NCBI GenBank assembly: GCA_019918135.1
Contig: WBZZ01002896.1
Span: 18,392-82,391, forward strand
DNA from: Paulinella micropora
Lineage: Eukaryota > Cercozoa > Imbricatea > Euglyphida > Paulinellidae
Direction of reading: 5' to 3'
Length of the DNA stretch: 64,000 nucleotides
Shown here: positions 18,129-27,545 of the stretch, in pieces
Position numbering within the stretch: position 1 is the first letter of the stretch
Layout of the letters: every line of letters starts with the position of its first letter
Made by a program: the position numbers and the translations under genes
Notes under the pieces: generated by a model
What the model saw: only the letters and a program-made list of their open reading frames with translations
The model's database searches: none
Told to the model about the DNA's origin: nothing

Positions 18129-18335
18129 ATGAAGAAGCCGGCGCGGGCGAGAACGCGCCAGAAAACAACGCCTGCACCACACGCGCCGCCGCCGGCGGAC
18201 GTGGTCAGGTTGCTGCTTTCGTTTCTGCTGCACATCGGGCTGTCCCGCCTGCGGGGTGTGTCGCGCGGCGGTCTGCGGGGCTCAGCCCTCTGGTGACCGC
18301 GGGAATTGCTGCTGCCCTGCCTTCCACCAGCGCGC
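18129..18335 (+). pseudogene. 5' fragment of the F-box/LRR gene
   Basis: It begins MKKPARARTRQKTT, as in the intact gene at 12027, and contains the F-box (LLLSFLLHIGLSRLRGVSRG). A TGG-to-TGA change (about 18294) ends the frame, and similarity stops near 18335. Upstream, the right half of a MITE (about 18031-18128) is fused directly to the ATG at an AATATGAA microhomology. The natural 5' flank is missing, so the gene start was captured by recombination at the repeat. Confidence 0.8.
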
Positions 18336-18339
18336 TCGT

Positions 18340-18603
18340 CTTTTCTTCGGAAGGGGAGGCAATAATTACAAAGTACGTGTACAAGCAAGATTCAACATAC
18401 GGAGGTACGAAACAAACGAGTATGGGGCCAAAGAGATTACGTGGCTCGTGAAGGTCTTTCTAGAATTTAACTGGACGCGGTATGGCAGCGGGTTGGGGAC
18501 GACTTATCAGTACAAAGGTTTTAAAACCGAGCAGGAAGCGGAACGTGATAGAAATAGGCTGAAAGAGGCTTTGTGCGAACCTCTCGAGAAATACGCAATT
18601 TGA
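18340..18603 (+). pseudogene. 3' fragment of an unknown gene
   Basis: The frame ending at 18603 reads KEITWLVKVFLEFNWTRYGS, then GFKTEQEAERDRNRLKEALC, and looks like genuine protein (mixed strand and helix). It has no start of its own; the frame begins inside the F-box relic. The final 15 codons match the relic at 17.33 kb. It is probably the surviving 3' end of a gene deleted at its junction with the F-box fragment. Confidence 0.5.
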
Positions 18604-18940
18604 GGCCTGAGGATCGATTTTTTTAATTCGACGCACTCGCTTGGACTAGCTTCCGTTTCCTTTTATCTGGATTTAGCCTCAACACGTTCCGAAAGTTTTT
18701 TCCACTTTTCATATTCCAGCAGATATTTCCGCAGATCTTGCGCACTGTGCTCCAGCGCAGCCCTGCGGCGGATGGGCGGGCGGTGGTCCATGTAGCAGGT
18801 GGACAAGGGCCTCACAATCCCGACGGTGTCCTGTCGGTACCATGGCTCGGTCACCGTGCGCAAGGTCAGAAAAATATGAAAAATATGAAATCAGGAAAAA
18901 AAAATTTTTTTTGCCCGAGAACCAAAGAAACAGACGGGGG
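18604..18940. mobile_element. MITE with a 90-bp duplicated flank
   Basis: GGATCGATTTTTTTAATTCG at 18610 starts about 90 bp that are repeated almost exactly at 27546-27635, in both cases immediately before a MITE. Here the MITE spans about 18703-18893. The pair shows that flank and element moved together and that the tandem array at 27.6 kb and this single copy share an origin. Confidence 0.75.
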
Positions 18941-19810
18941 GGGGGGGCGCCCGTCATTGGGGGGGGGGCTTAGTTGAGGCTTTGCATTTTTTTGGTAGCC
19001 TCTGCGCTCTCCCCCTCCCCCCTTTCCCTTCCCCTATTCTTTGAGCCCCCGGGCTCAGGGGGCTCAAGGGGGAGAGGAGAAAAAAAGGAAGGGGGGGGGC
19101 GCCCCCCCCCCCCACCCATATATGGGCTCCTAAAAAAAGTGCACTTATTTTTGTTCCCCCTTCAGCCCGCGCCTGCGGGCTGGTTTCTCAGTGTCGAGTA
19201 TAAGACTTTGTCGAGCTTTATCAAGGGAAAAAATTTTTACACTTTCCTGATGCCTCCCTCCCTCTTCCCTCTCCCTCTCCTAGCTGTCGGTATCAAGTGT
19301 GAGGCTTTGTTGAGCTTTAATCCAGCGTATTTTACAAATTCTTGGCACGCCTTCCCCCCCCCCCCCCATCCCCTTTTTTTTCTCCCTCTCCTAGTTCTCA
19401 GTGCCAAGATTAAAACCTTATCAGGGATTTTATTAATTTTTTTGTACATTCTTAGCGCGCCCCTTGCCCTCCCCGCCTTCCCTCTCCCGACGGGGGGGGG
19501 GGTGGGTTCAAAGAGAGCCCGGGGTGCTCAAAGAGCAAGGGGCAGAACTGAACACAAAATTAAGGAGATGCAACTGAGTTCATGCCGGGGTGCCCCCCCT
19601 CCCCTACATCCCAAGATTCTTTCTGCCACCCTCTCCTCCCCTTTTCTCTTCTTTCTGCTGCTCTCCGTTCTCGGGTGGGATGGGGGGGGGGGGTGTGCCA
19701 GGAACAGATCGTGCTTGCCCCCTCCCCTGCCCCTTCCCTCTCCTAATTATCAGTGTCAAGTATAAGACTTTGTCGAGTTTTAATTAAAAAAGACTTTCTT
19801 GGCGCCCCAC
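18941..19810. repeat. Block of inverted modules A/B and a GC palindrome
   Basis: No gene is seen. Module C lies at about 18967-19010, followed by the GAGCCCCCGGGCTCAGGGGG palindrome-type element near 19041-19066. Then come four minus-strand copies of modules A/B: about 19185-19225, 19275-19315, 19390-19435 and 19748-19788 (read as TCAGTGTCAAGTATAAGACT). G and C tracts separate them. The repetition in opposite orientation to neighbouring copies could form long cruciforms. Confidence 0.65.
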
Positions 19811-20390
19811 TCCCATGCTTCGTCCCTCTTCTCTCTGCAAGATCTGCGGAAATATCTGCGGGAATATGAAAAGTGGAAAAGAATTTTTTTTGGAACGCGT
19901 TTGCACGCGCAAACAAGGGACGAGGGAAGGGGAGGGGAGTGCTCCTGCCCCCCCCCCTTCCCGTTCTCCCCTTGTCCCCTGTTACCCCCCGTTGCTTTTT
20001 GTTTGTGCGTGTAAACGAATCCCAATTTTTTTTCTTGTACTTTTCATATTTCCGCGGAGTTTGCGCAGATCTTGCGCACCGTGCTCCAGCGCAGCCCTGC
20101 GGCGGATGGATGGGCGGTGGTCAATGTACCCGATGGGACAAGGACCTCACAACCCGACGATGCCCTGTCGGAGCCATGGCTCGGCCACCGTGCGCAAGAT
20201 CTGCGTAAATATGAAAAGAGGAAAAGATTGAAAAGCGAAAGAAAACAAAATTGGGTGGAGGGACCAGAGTAGCAAAACGAGCTCCTCTTTCCCTGTGCGG
20301 GTCGACCCCCCCTCCTCTCCCTCATTTTTCCCACACCTCCCTCACCTTTTTTTCATTATTATTTTTTTTCTTTTGCTAGCCAAACTGCAC
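19811..20390. mobile_element. MITE end, full MITE and F-box 5' flank
   Basis: A MITE terminus (CAAGATCTGCGGAAATATCT) sits at about 19839-19880, then spacer tracts with the mini-palindrome. A complete MITE follows at about 20038-20217, then about 170 bp closely matching 11860-12026. It precedes the decayed F-box copy exactly as the equivalent block precedes the intact gene. Confidence 0.7.
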
Positions 20391-21497
20391 ATGAAGAAGC
20401 CGGCGCGGGCGAGAAAGCGCCAGAGAACAGCGCCGCACTCACAGTCGCCGCCGGTGGACGTGGTCGAGCTGCTGCTGCTTTCGTTCCTGCCGCACATCGA
20501 GCTGTTCCGCCTGCGGTGTGTGTCGCGCGGCGGTCTGTGGCGTTCTGCACTCTGGTGGCCCCGGGAACTGCTGCTGCCCTGCCTTCCGCTCCCAGCAGCG
20601 TTGCTCGCGCTGCGGCAGCGCGGCACAGTAATTGCCGACGCGGTCGTGGACACCGCTGCGCATGGTGTCGTGGAGCAAAAAGGCGCGCGACTACGACAAC
20701 CAAGCCCTGACCCGACTCACGAATCTCGAGCAGCTGTCGTTCGAGTACTGCCGGGGCCTTTCTGTGACGTATTTGTCGCACCTGGCTGCGCTTGGTCGGA
20801 CTGCGCCGAGTTCGCTTTTTTAACTGTGGCTTGCTACCCTCGCTGGGCTGGCTTGCGCAGCTGCCGGCGTTAGCAGGGCTCGATTTGGCAGGCTCGTACG
20901 ACGAACGCGGCAGGCTCGACGCACTGCTGCGGCTGCTGCCGCGGTTGCGCACGTTGACGCTGCCGGACTACCAGAGTCAAATTTGTCCCGAAGGGATGGC
21001 GCAGCTCTCCGAGCTCAGGAGCCTGCGGTTTCCTCCGGCACACTCCGTGTGCTGGACAGTGCTGCCCGTGCTGGGACGTTTGGTGCGTCTGCAAAGTCTG
21101 AGCCTCCAGTACTGTGCGGTCGAAGCTCGGGACGTGGCGGACATGCTAGGATGTCTGGCGCGCTTGCCGGAGCTGCGGTTTCTAGCCTGGCACGACACCT
21201 TCGGCATGCTCGACGACAAGTTGTCTGCAGACACTAGCGTCAGGCTGCGCGTCGAGAGCCTGACGCTATGTAACGCGGCGCTACGCTCTTCGAGCTTTTT
21301 CCGCTGCTTTCCTAAGCTGCTCGCGCTGGAGTTGGAGCGCGTAGACAGTGTTTCAAACTTGTTTACCCTAGCGGGCTGCCCGAGGCTGGCGCGCCTGAGC
21401 TTGAAAGAGGTCCCGCTAGACGACCAGAACCTTCGGGACCTGCAGCTTTTGGGTGAAAAAGGGCATTGTGTGCAAAAATTCAGGCGCGCCCTTGTAG
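20391..21497 (+). pseudogene. Decayed F-box/LRR copy
   Basis: The start MKKPARARKRQRT and F-box match the gene at 12027. After about 85 codons roughly 20 residues present in the intact copy are missing and the frame shifts (about 20650-20665). A second shift occurs near 20790-20820. Later, about 65 residues between FPKL and LELERVDSV are deleted in frame. The end aligns to the parent stop at about 21497. Despite the breaks, the remaining repeats are about 85-90% similar by eye, so decay is recent. Confidence 0.85.
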
Positions 21498-22151
21498 CTG
21501 TGCTATCCATCCGTCGCCCTTCTCGCCTGAGAGCAGGGAGAAGGAGAGGGAAGGGGTAGGGGGGGGGCTCCAAGAATTTGCCAAAAAAAGTTTTTTAATT
21601 AAAAGTCGACAAAGTCTTACACTTGACACTGAGAACTAGGAGAGGGAAAGGGCTGGCAGTGCGCTACTGTGGGCAAGTTAACGCTAGGGCGCTCGGGCTG
21701 CTTGAGTTTTTGCATGTCTGCTCAAGGTGGGAGGCTGGTGTGTCGTACAAAGCCGGTAAATCTTGTCAATCTTGCCAATCTCTAATGTTGACTTTTTGTG
21801 TAATAAACAGCCAAGGGTCAGCTACGTTTCCGACACATGTACCGACGACGGTCGACCACCCCCCCCCCCTCCCCTCTCCCTGCGCAAACCAACAAGGCGA
21901 CGCAGCAGCCTAGGTGCATCGACAACCACGCTTCACGACCTATCTGAGCCGGCGGGCTCCTGCTTATGTGCGTCCACAGCTCTGGCTGCAGCGAGTCTAG
22001 TTCGCCAAATTTTCGGCGGGGGTTTCAGCACCCCCCCCCCTTTCCTATCTCTTCTGTCACCCCCGTCTCTTTCGTCGCCCCCTCGCCCGTTCCCTTTTTT
22101 TCGTCTTGTACCTGCACAGATTGCGGCAAAGTACGTCGCAAAGAAATACCC
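21498..22151. other. Intergenic region with module A
   Basis: Module A lies at about 21597-21645 after the F-box relic. The rest is unique-looking sequence with C/T tracts near 21860 and 22030-22100. TGCGGCAAAGTACGTCGCAA, just upstream of the next start, is shared with the 5' flank of the 844 gene. No MITE is present, in contrast with the paralogue. Confidence 0.5.
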
Positions 22152-22976
22152 ATGCACACACAATTTGCTACGTGGGACAATGCCAGACGATACGTTCAAG
22201 ATAACGGAAGAGCTGTAGTGACGCCCTACAAATTTGACATGGACACGTCGAGCTACGAATGGGCGGAAAAAGAAGTTACCGTATTATTTGATGCGTGTAA
22301 TATTTCGGTAATTACACCAGAACCCATGTCCATATCAATTAAGACGGCCAACGTGGAAAAGGTTCTAGCTGAGGTCAAGTCTCAATCTAAAAAGATCCAG
22401 CAAGCACAGAGAAGTCTTCAACTAGAACAAATGAAACTGGGCCGGGCCAGAAATAACGAATCCGTACAAGTAGCAAACGCCAGAGTCCAGCAACAAATAC
22501 AAGATTTGCTTCTGCTACAGCAGCAGGTAGATGAGTACTCGGCTCGGGTAACGGTGCTTCAAGCCAAGGCGGGAGCACCTACAGAAATACAGCGAATTAC
22601 TCCAAAGCAGAAGGAGCACGTGGTATCCATGATAGAATATTTAAAAGACGTTACGGTACGAAAGGATACAAAGGACGCGACAGGGGAGAAAGCAGCGACA
22701 GAAGAGGGAGAGAAGATGCTAGAGATTCTGAACACATGGAATTTGCCTGTGTTTCCACCACCCAACTTTGAGGCACTCGCTAAAAGTTACTTGGAATTCA
22801 ATTGGATCCCTAAACATCACTGGTACAATGGCGATGATTGGCGGCGTCAAGAGGGGAAGAATATGGCGTTTTTCTTTCTAAGTACGCTTAAACGTATACT
22901 TAAAGTCAGACCGTCGTTAGTGGAAAGTTTGCAACCCGTGATCAAGTTTGGAGAAAAAAGATGGCCTATTTATTGA
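22152..22976 (+). CDS. Coiled-coil protein, copy 2
   Basis: The product is 274 residues, the same length as the protein encoded at 844-1668, with about 75% similar residues by eye. The start MHTQFATWDNARRY is fixed by that alignment. The coiled coil (about residues 75-145) is Gln/Lys-rich, and the conserved C-terminal block (WIPKHHWYNGDDWRR, GKNMAFFFL) is intact. Both copies keep full open frames while neighbouring duplicates decay, which suggests selection on the protein. Function unknown. Confidence 0.8.
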   Translation: MHTQFATWDNARRYVQDNGRAVVTPYKFDMDTSSYEWAEKEVTVLFDACNISVITPEPMSISIKTANVEKVLAEVKSQSKKIQQAQRSLQLEQMKLGRARNNESVQVANARVQQQIQDLLLLQQQVDEYSARVTVLQAKAGAPTEIQRITPKQKEHVVSMIEYLKDVTVRKDTKDATGEKAATEEGEKMLEILNTWNLPVFPPPNFEALAKSYLEFNWIPKHHWYNGDDWRRQEGKNMAFFFLSTLKRILKVRPSLVESLQPVIKFGEKRWPIY

Positions 22977-23789
22977 ATTATTGGTGACAATTGCTGCGCG
23001 TAGCAATGGCGACAAATAACGCAAGACATCAGAGACAACGGTACAGAACGCCGCTGTAGTTTCCAAAAAGAGCTAAGCTTGTGGGGGAGGGTAGGGGCGC
23101 GCTAAGAATGTACAAGAAAAATTAATTAAAAAAAATCACTGACAAAATTTTAATCTTAGCACTGAGAACTGGGAGAGGGAAAGGGCAGGGGAGGGAGCTG
23201 CGCCAGGAAAATGTAATTTACGCTGAATTAAAGCTCGACAAAGTCTTACACTTGACACTGAGACATAAGAGAGGGAGAGGGTGAAGCAGAGAGCGCGAGT
23301 GACTTCTCTAATGAGGCGGCGCGGGTTTGAAGCTTCTTCTCTCGGGCTTTATCCTCTTGGGCCCCGCCCGCTGGCGCAGCATGTAGGGGGGAGGGGAGGC
23401 TCGGGGGGGCTTGCCTCATTGGAGAAGTCACTCGTCGTATGACTTAGACGGGGTTTGTAGTCAAGGCAGTGCCCATAAAGCCAAGGGGCAGGGCCATGCC
23501 TGTACTTGGTCACAAAGTGAGTACGTTGATTTGTGGCTTTAGAGGGGGGGGGCGCCACCCCCCCTTGCGTGGAAATTACTAAGTAACTACGGTTCTACAC
23601 CAGGGTCAACACGGGCAGTGTAAGAGCGTGGTCTACCGGACGACGTGATTGGCGGGGGGGGGGGGCCGAAACAAGCAAGGAAGAAAATACCTATGTTGTA
23701 AAAAGAACCAAACCTAGCTGCTGTTTTAACCTGGTTTGTTTGGATTCGTTTCCCAAAGCAGAAAATAGCCCCCAACACGCGACAGCCCC
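22977..23789. repeat. Modules B and A and a 137-bp terminal-inverted-repeat element
   Basis: Module B is at about 23137-23175 and module A at about 23226-23275. An element with 21-bp inverted ends starting GAGTGACTTC runs 23297-23433; the arms differ at one base. A second copy, inverted, lies at 54444-54594. A G8-C-G-C-C-A-C7 hairpin sits at about 23545-23564. The final 200 bp before the next start is unique and A/T richer. Confidence 0.7.
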
Positions 23790-25628
23790 ATGTCGGTGCA
23801 TCTCTGGTCCCAAAAAGCCCAGGAATTGTTCAACCTGCAAGACCAAACAGACGGTCTAGTCCAAGCGGCCCGGATCTTTAAGGACTTTGTGCAAGCAAAG
23901 GATGGCTTGGTCAAAGAAAAAACGAACTACTTAGTCTGGAGTGGCTGCCTGGAATGGGGCGGAGCCACTTTCTGGCGACTCTTGTTACGCGATGGTGCCG
24001 AAGAATACAAACCGTACTTACTGAAGGCTTTAACAGATCTTGCTGCCGAAATGGGAACATTGGTTTTCGACTGTAACACGAAAGAAAAACTTGTCAGATT
24101 GCAAGGATTCGAACTCTTTTGGCAAGAGCTTGGTATCTTCCCTCCCTACCCAGAGGCCAAAGAGAACGCCAGCCGCTCAGCAGCCAGGGTACAGGCGCTG
24201 CTGTGTCCAGCTCGCTTCCTGCAAAAGTGGCCGAACGAGAGAGTGCCAGAAATATCGGCCAGCTTCGGCCAAGTCAATTTCAGCGGTCTGACAACCATTG
24301 CGTTTGCTATGGTCTGGTTCTCTTGGTTCCGGCTGGCCTGCCGAATATTTGCGGATCTTTCGTCTACAGCACTCTACCAAGGAATCAATACAATTAATTC
24401 GGTCCTGTCTGCGCTGCGTGCCAAGAGTGCTGCGGAGAAAAAATTGTGCCAGCAACGTTTTGCCCGAGAACTCCTGCTTTGTGAGTTGCTGGCCAGGCTG
24501 CGGGTCTGGCCAGACGCAATACCCTCCCTGCCCATTTTCTTGCGGATCACAAAAATCATGCGACTAGCACTCCTGCTGTCGGACCGCTCGCCAATTCTCG
24601 AAACACTCAATGTGGGCAAGTATTGGCTGTGCACATTCGAGTGGCAGTGGTGTACAGCCGCGGCGTTGCAAAGATCGCCTGTTTTTTTCAAGTTTTTCTT
24701 TGACGCCCAAAATCGCGGGGCCATCTTCGAAGAAAATGTCCAGTCAGCTTTCAAGGCAATTGCGTTTCAAGCGGTTGGTAAAGTCGGTGAATCTGGCTTT
24801 ACGATAGATCTCAATCAGGTGCCAGCTATACTGTGCCTAGCTAACTTCTGCCTAGCGCAAAAGCACAGGTTGGGCCAGAAGTGGTTGTCTTGGCGGGGTC
24901 TGTGCCCCGAGTATGCCAGCCCCGAGCAAGCCGAGTTAGTCGAGGAGGCGCAGAAATTGTGTTCGCTCGAAACACCCGAACAATTCATGCGGACTGTGTA
25001 CGATCTTATGGACCGGGAAATTTCCGCCCGCCGGGGCCCCGAGCCAGCGCCCAAACCCCCCGACAAGGATAAGAGAGTTCTCAACAAGAAGCAGGAGGCT
25101 GTGCGCGATCCCGGGGGCCTGAAAAGTGCCGCGGGCTCGAGCCCCGGGCAAGCACCCCAAGACAAGGGTGGAGGAGACCCCAACCAACGAAACTTACTCT
25201 GCAGCACGGGGTTTCCTTTGTTAGCCCAGGCCAGCGACGTTCGCGAAGAAGCCAGAGTAGAGGCGCAGGGCACTGTGGACCCTGCCGTGCACGACGCTGG
25301 CACAAGTTCCACTGAGCCTCGCGGCGGTCTTTGCGAGCCCCCAGAAAAAGACGCGGACCGCAAGCAAAGACTGAACAAACAGATTAGACGTCTAAAGCAA
25401 TCGATGAAAACCTTGACAGGAGAGAGAGAGCAACTCGCAAACGAGTGTGCGGGGCTGAGAAAAAATATCAAAACAGAAAAAGCCCAACTAAAGCGTGTAC
25501 AAAAGTCTGTCAAGCACGCAGAAGAACATTTGACTAATCTACGAGAACAGGTACTAAATCTCAGCCGACAGTTCCAGGAGTTGTCAAAAGACGTCGTGGC
25601 TCTGACATTAGAGCCGGGAAGTAATTAA
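23790..25628 (+). CDS. 612-residue protein with C-terminal coiled coil
   Basis: ATG 23790 (MSVHLWSQKAQELF) opens an uninterrupted frame. Residues about 1-415 form an alpha-helical, Trp/Phe/Leu-rich domain without recognisable motifs. About 420-510 is a Pro/Gly/charged linker with no order. About 515-605 is a strong coiled coil (QIRRLKQSMKTLTGEREQLA and following), likely for oligomerisation. No membrane helix is clear. Family unknown. The intact frame in a decaying neighbourhood supports function. Confidence 0.8.
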   Translation: MSVHLWSQKAQELFNLQDQTDGLVQAARIFKDFVQAKDGLVKEKTNYLVWSGCLEWGGATFWRLLLRDGAEEYKPYLLKALTDLAAEMGTLVFDCNTKEKLVRLQGFELFWQELGIFPPYPEAKENASRSAARVQALLCPARFLQKWPNERVPEISASFGQVNFSGLTTIAFAMVWFSWFRLACRIFADLSSTALYQGINTINSVLSALRAKSAAEKKLCQQRFARELLLCELLARLRVWPDAIPSLPIFLRITKIMRLALLLSDRSPILETLNVGKYWLCTFEWQWCTAAALQRSPVFFKFFFDAQNRGAIFEENVQSAFKAIAFQAVGKVGESGFTIDLNQVPAILCLANFCLAQKHRLGQKWLSWRGLCPEYASPEQAELVEEAQKLCSLETPEQFMRTVYDLMDREISARRGPEPAPKPPDKDKRVLNKKQEAVRDPGGLKSAAGSSPGQAPQDKGGGDPNQRNLLCSTGFPLLAQASDVREEARVEAQGTVDPAVHDAGTSSTEPRGGLCEPPEKDADRKQRLNKQIRRLKQSMKTLTGEREQLANECAGLRKNIKTEKAQLKRVQKSVKHAEEHLTNLREQVLNLSRQFQELSKDVVALTLEPGSN

Positions 25629-25800
25629 TTAAAAGGACGGGGGGAGAGGAAGAAGAGCACAGGAGCGAAAAAAAAGACAGTGCCTTTTCGTGGGTAGTCG
25701 AGGCTTATATTTTCTGCTTACGACAAAGAAAAAAGCGTCTGCTGTCCGACGGTAGTAAGGATTAAAAAAAACCAAGCAATTTAATACAGACTTTCAAACC
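25629..25800. other. Short intergenic region
   Basis: A/T-rich sequence with a purine stretch just after the stop. It contains GATTAAAAAAAACC 40 bp before the next start and resembles other A/T-rich upstream regions here. No repeat family member is seen. Confidence 0.4.
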
Positions 25801-27410
25801 ATGGCGCACCCCGTCAAAGTGTGCAGAGGCTTGGCTGGATGAGGCCGATGGCCGGTGCTACGGAAAGTGGTACGAAGCCAAGCGCGGCTTCAGATTGCTG
25901 TTGCAAGCCCTGGCACACACGGGCCAGGAGTGTTGCGAGGCGGCCCCCTGTCCCGTGGTACCCCTAGCCCGCGACCGGTGGCGTAGTGAATTAGAATGCC
26001 TTGATGAGAACAATTTCTACGAGTCTGACCGCGTGCGCTTCTTCGAAAAAGCAGAGCAGAAGGTTCCGACGCGCAATTTCGCTGCTTACGGCTTCGCACA
26101 ACGATACTAAGTTGCGCGCAGAGTGGCAGTCGGGGCTAGCGCACAGGCTGCTGCGCATGGCCTACCACTGCAAGTATGTCGCCTCGCCCGCCGAGCGCCG
26201 GCAAGTCCGCGCGTTGGAAGCCGAGGCCGCAGAGCTCTTGCTGCAGCTGCCTCAGCCGAACTATTTCGACCTGTACGAGCTAGGTGTGTGCTGGTTGCTA
26301 GGACGCGGCGTGGCTCAGAACCACGCGCGGGGTGTCTCGGCACTAGAGCGGGCGGTCGTCTGCGCCTGGCCCAGCACAAGTCAGCACCTGGCCGCGTACA
26401 GGCTCGGTTGTTTGTACCTGTCGGGGGGTGCTGCGCTGCCGATTGACAAGCGCCGGGCCTGGTCTCTGTTTTTGTCTACGACGGAGGAGTCCGGCGAGGG
26501 TTCGGCCGACGCGGGCCTTCCCGGTTACTTGCACAAGCTGCGTCCCCTCGGCGAATGGGACAATGCGGACAGCTGGCTCCACTTTGGGTCAGGACCGTAC
26601 CACTCTAGCCATTTCCTCGCGGTTGCTCTGTTCGAGCTTGGCCGGCTGTGCGTGGCGCCCTGGCGGCACAAGCTACGCGGCGGAGATGGCGTACCTCCAG
26701 ACGAGGGGCCGTGGTGTTCGCTCGAAGGTCGGGATATCGTGTTGCTGTTCTCGCTGGCGGCTACGCTGGACGAGGCTGAGTTGCGCTACGATGACTACGA
26801 CTTTTTCTCGACAGACCAGTACGACCCCTTGACTCGCCCGTACACGGCGGTGAAGGACAACAAAGTTTTGGAAGACATGTTCAAATGGCAAGATTTACAG
26901 ATAACACAGCTGAGTTGCGCGGGCCTCAGCTGCGAGCTGTGCGGAGGGGCCGCCGGCCCGGGGAAAAAGTGCGATAAGGCGGCCCTCCTGGCTAGGGCGG
27001 AGCAAGAGCACAGCTCCGCTAGCCGCGCGGTAGCGGGCTGGCTAGAGAGCTCCTGTCTGAGGTCTGCAGACCTTACAGCAGACGAAGCGAAGCGCGCAAG
27101 AGCCCAGTGCGAGCGCCTGGCAGCCTCCGGCGATGCGTACGCCCAAGGCATCCTGGGGCTCTACGTGTGCGAGGCAGGGGTCGACAAACTCCGTTGGCTG
27201 CGCTTGTCCGCGCGCGGCGAGAAACATGGCTTGCGTTGGAAAGTGCTCTGGCAACTGGGCTTGGACCTGTGGATGTCGCAAGCGCCCCGCGCTGCTACCC
27301 AGGCAGAACGCGCCTTGCTGGAGCTGGAAGCGATGCAATGCTTTGAGCAAGTAGCAAGTGAACGCACACAGCTGGCACGGGAGAGCCTGGGCAGCCCGCA
27401 CACCATCTAA
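25801..27410 (+). pseudogene. Sel1-like protein gene with frameshifts
   Basis: The coding signal starts at ATG 25801, leaves that frame within about 10 bp, continues in a second frame to about 26100 (KCAEAWLDEADGRCYGKWYE and on) and then in a third to 27410. The longest part has Sel1/TPR-like helices (YELGVCWLLGRGVAQNHARG, YRLGCLYLSGGAALPIDKRR) and a Cys-rich insert CAGLSCELCGG. Two single-base changes would make one gene of about 535 codons. Either it is a recent pseudogene or the sequence carries errors. The product would be a solenoid adaptor. Confidence 0.7.
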
Positions 27411-27545
27411 GACAAACAAAAAGAAAGAGAGTCGTTGCCGGCTTTTTTAAATTAAAGAACTCGTGCTTTGCAGTTTGCAACTGGCTCGCTACTGCTGGCT
27501 GGCTGGCCGGATGCAAATTTATAGGTTCCCGTGCCGGTGCAGTGA
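27411..27545. other. Spacer before the MITE array
   Basis: Unique sequence with a GCTGGCTGGCTGG run (about 27496-27508), ending at the 90-bp block shared with 18.6 kb. No gene seen. Confidence 0.4.

Noticed and set aside
23297-23433. tRNA or tRNA-derived SINE
   Set aside because: A B-box-like GTTCAAGCC occurs in the related copy at 54.57 kb, but no T-stem, acceptor stem or convincing A-box can be paired around it.
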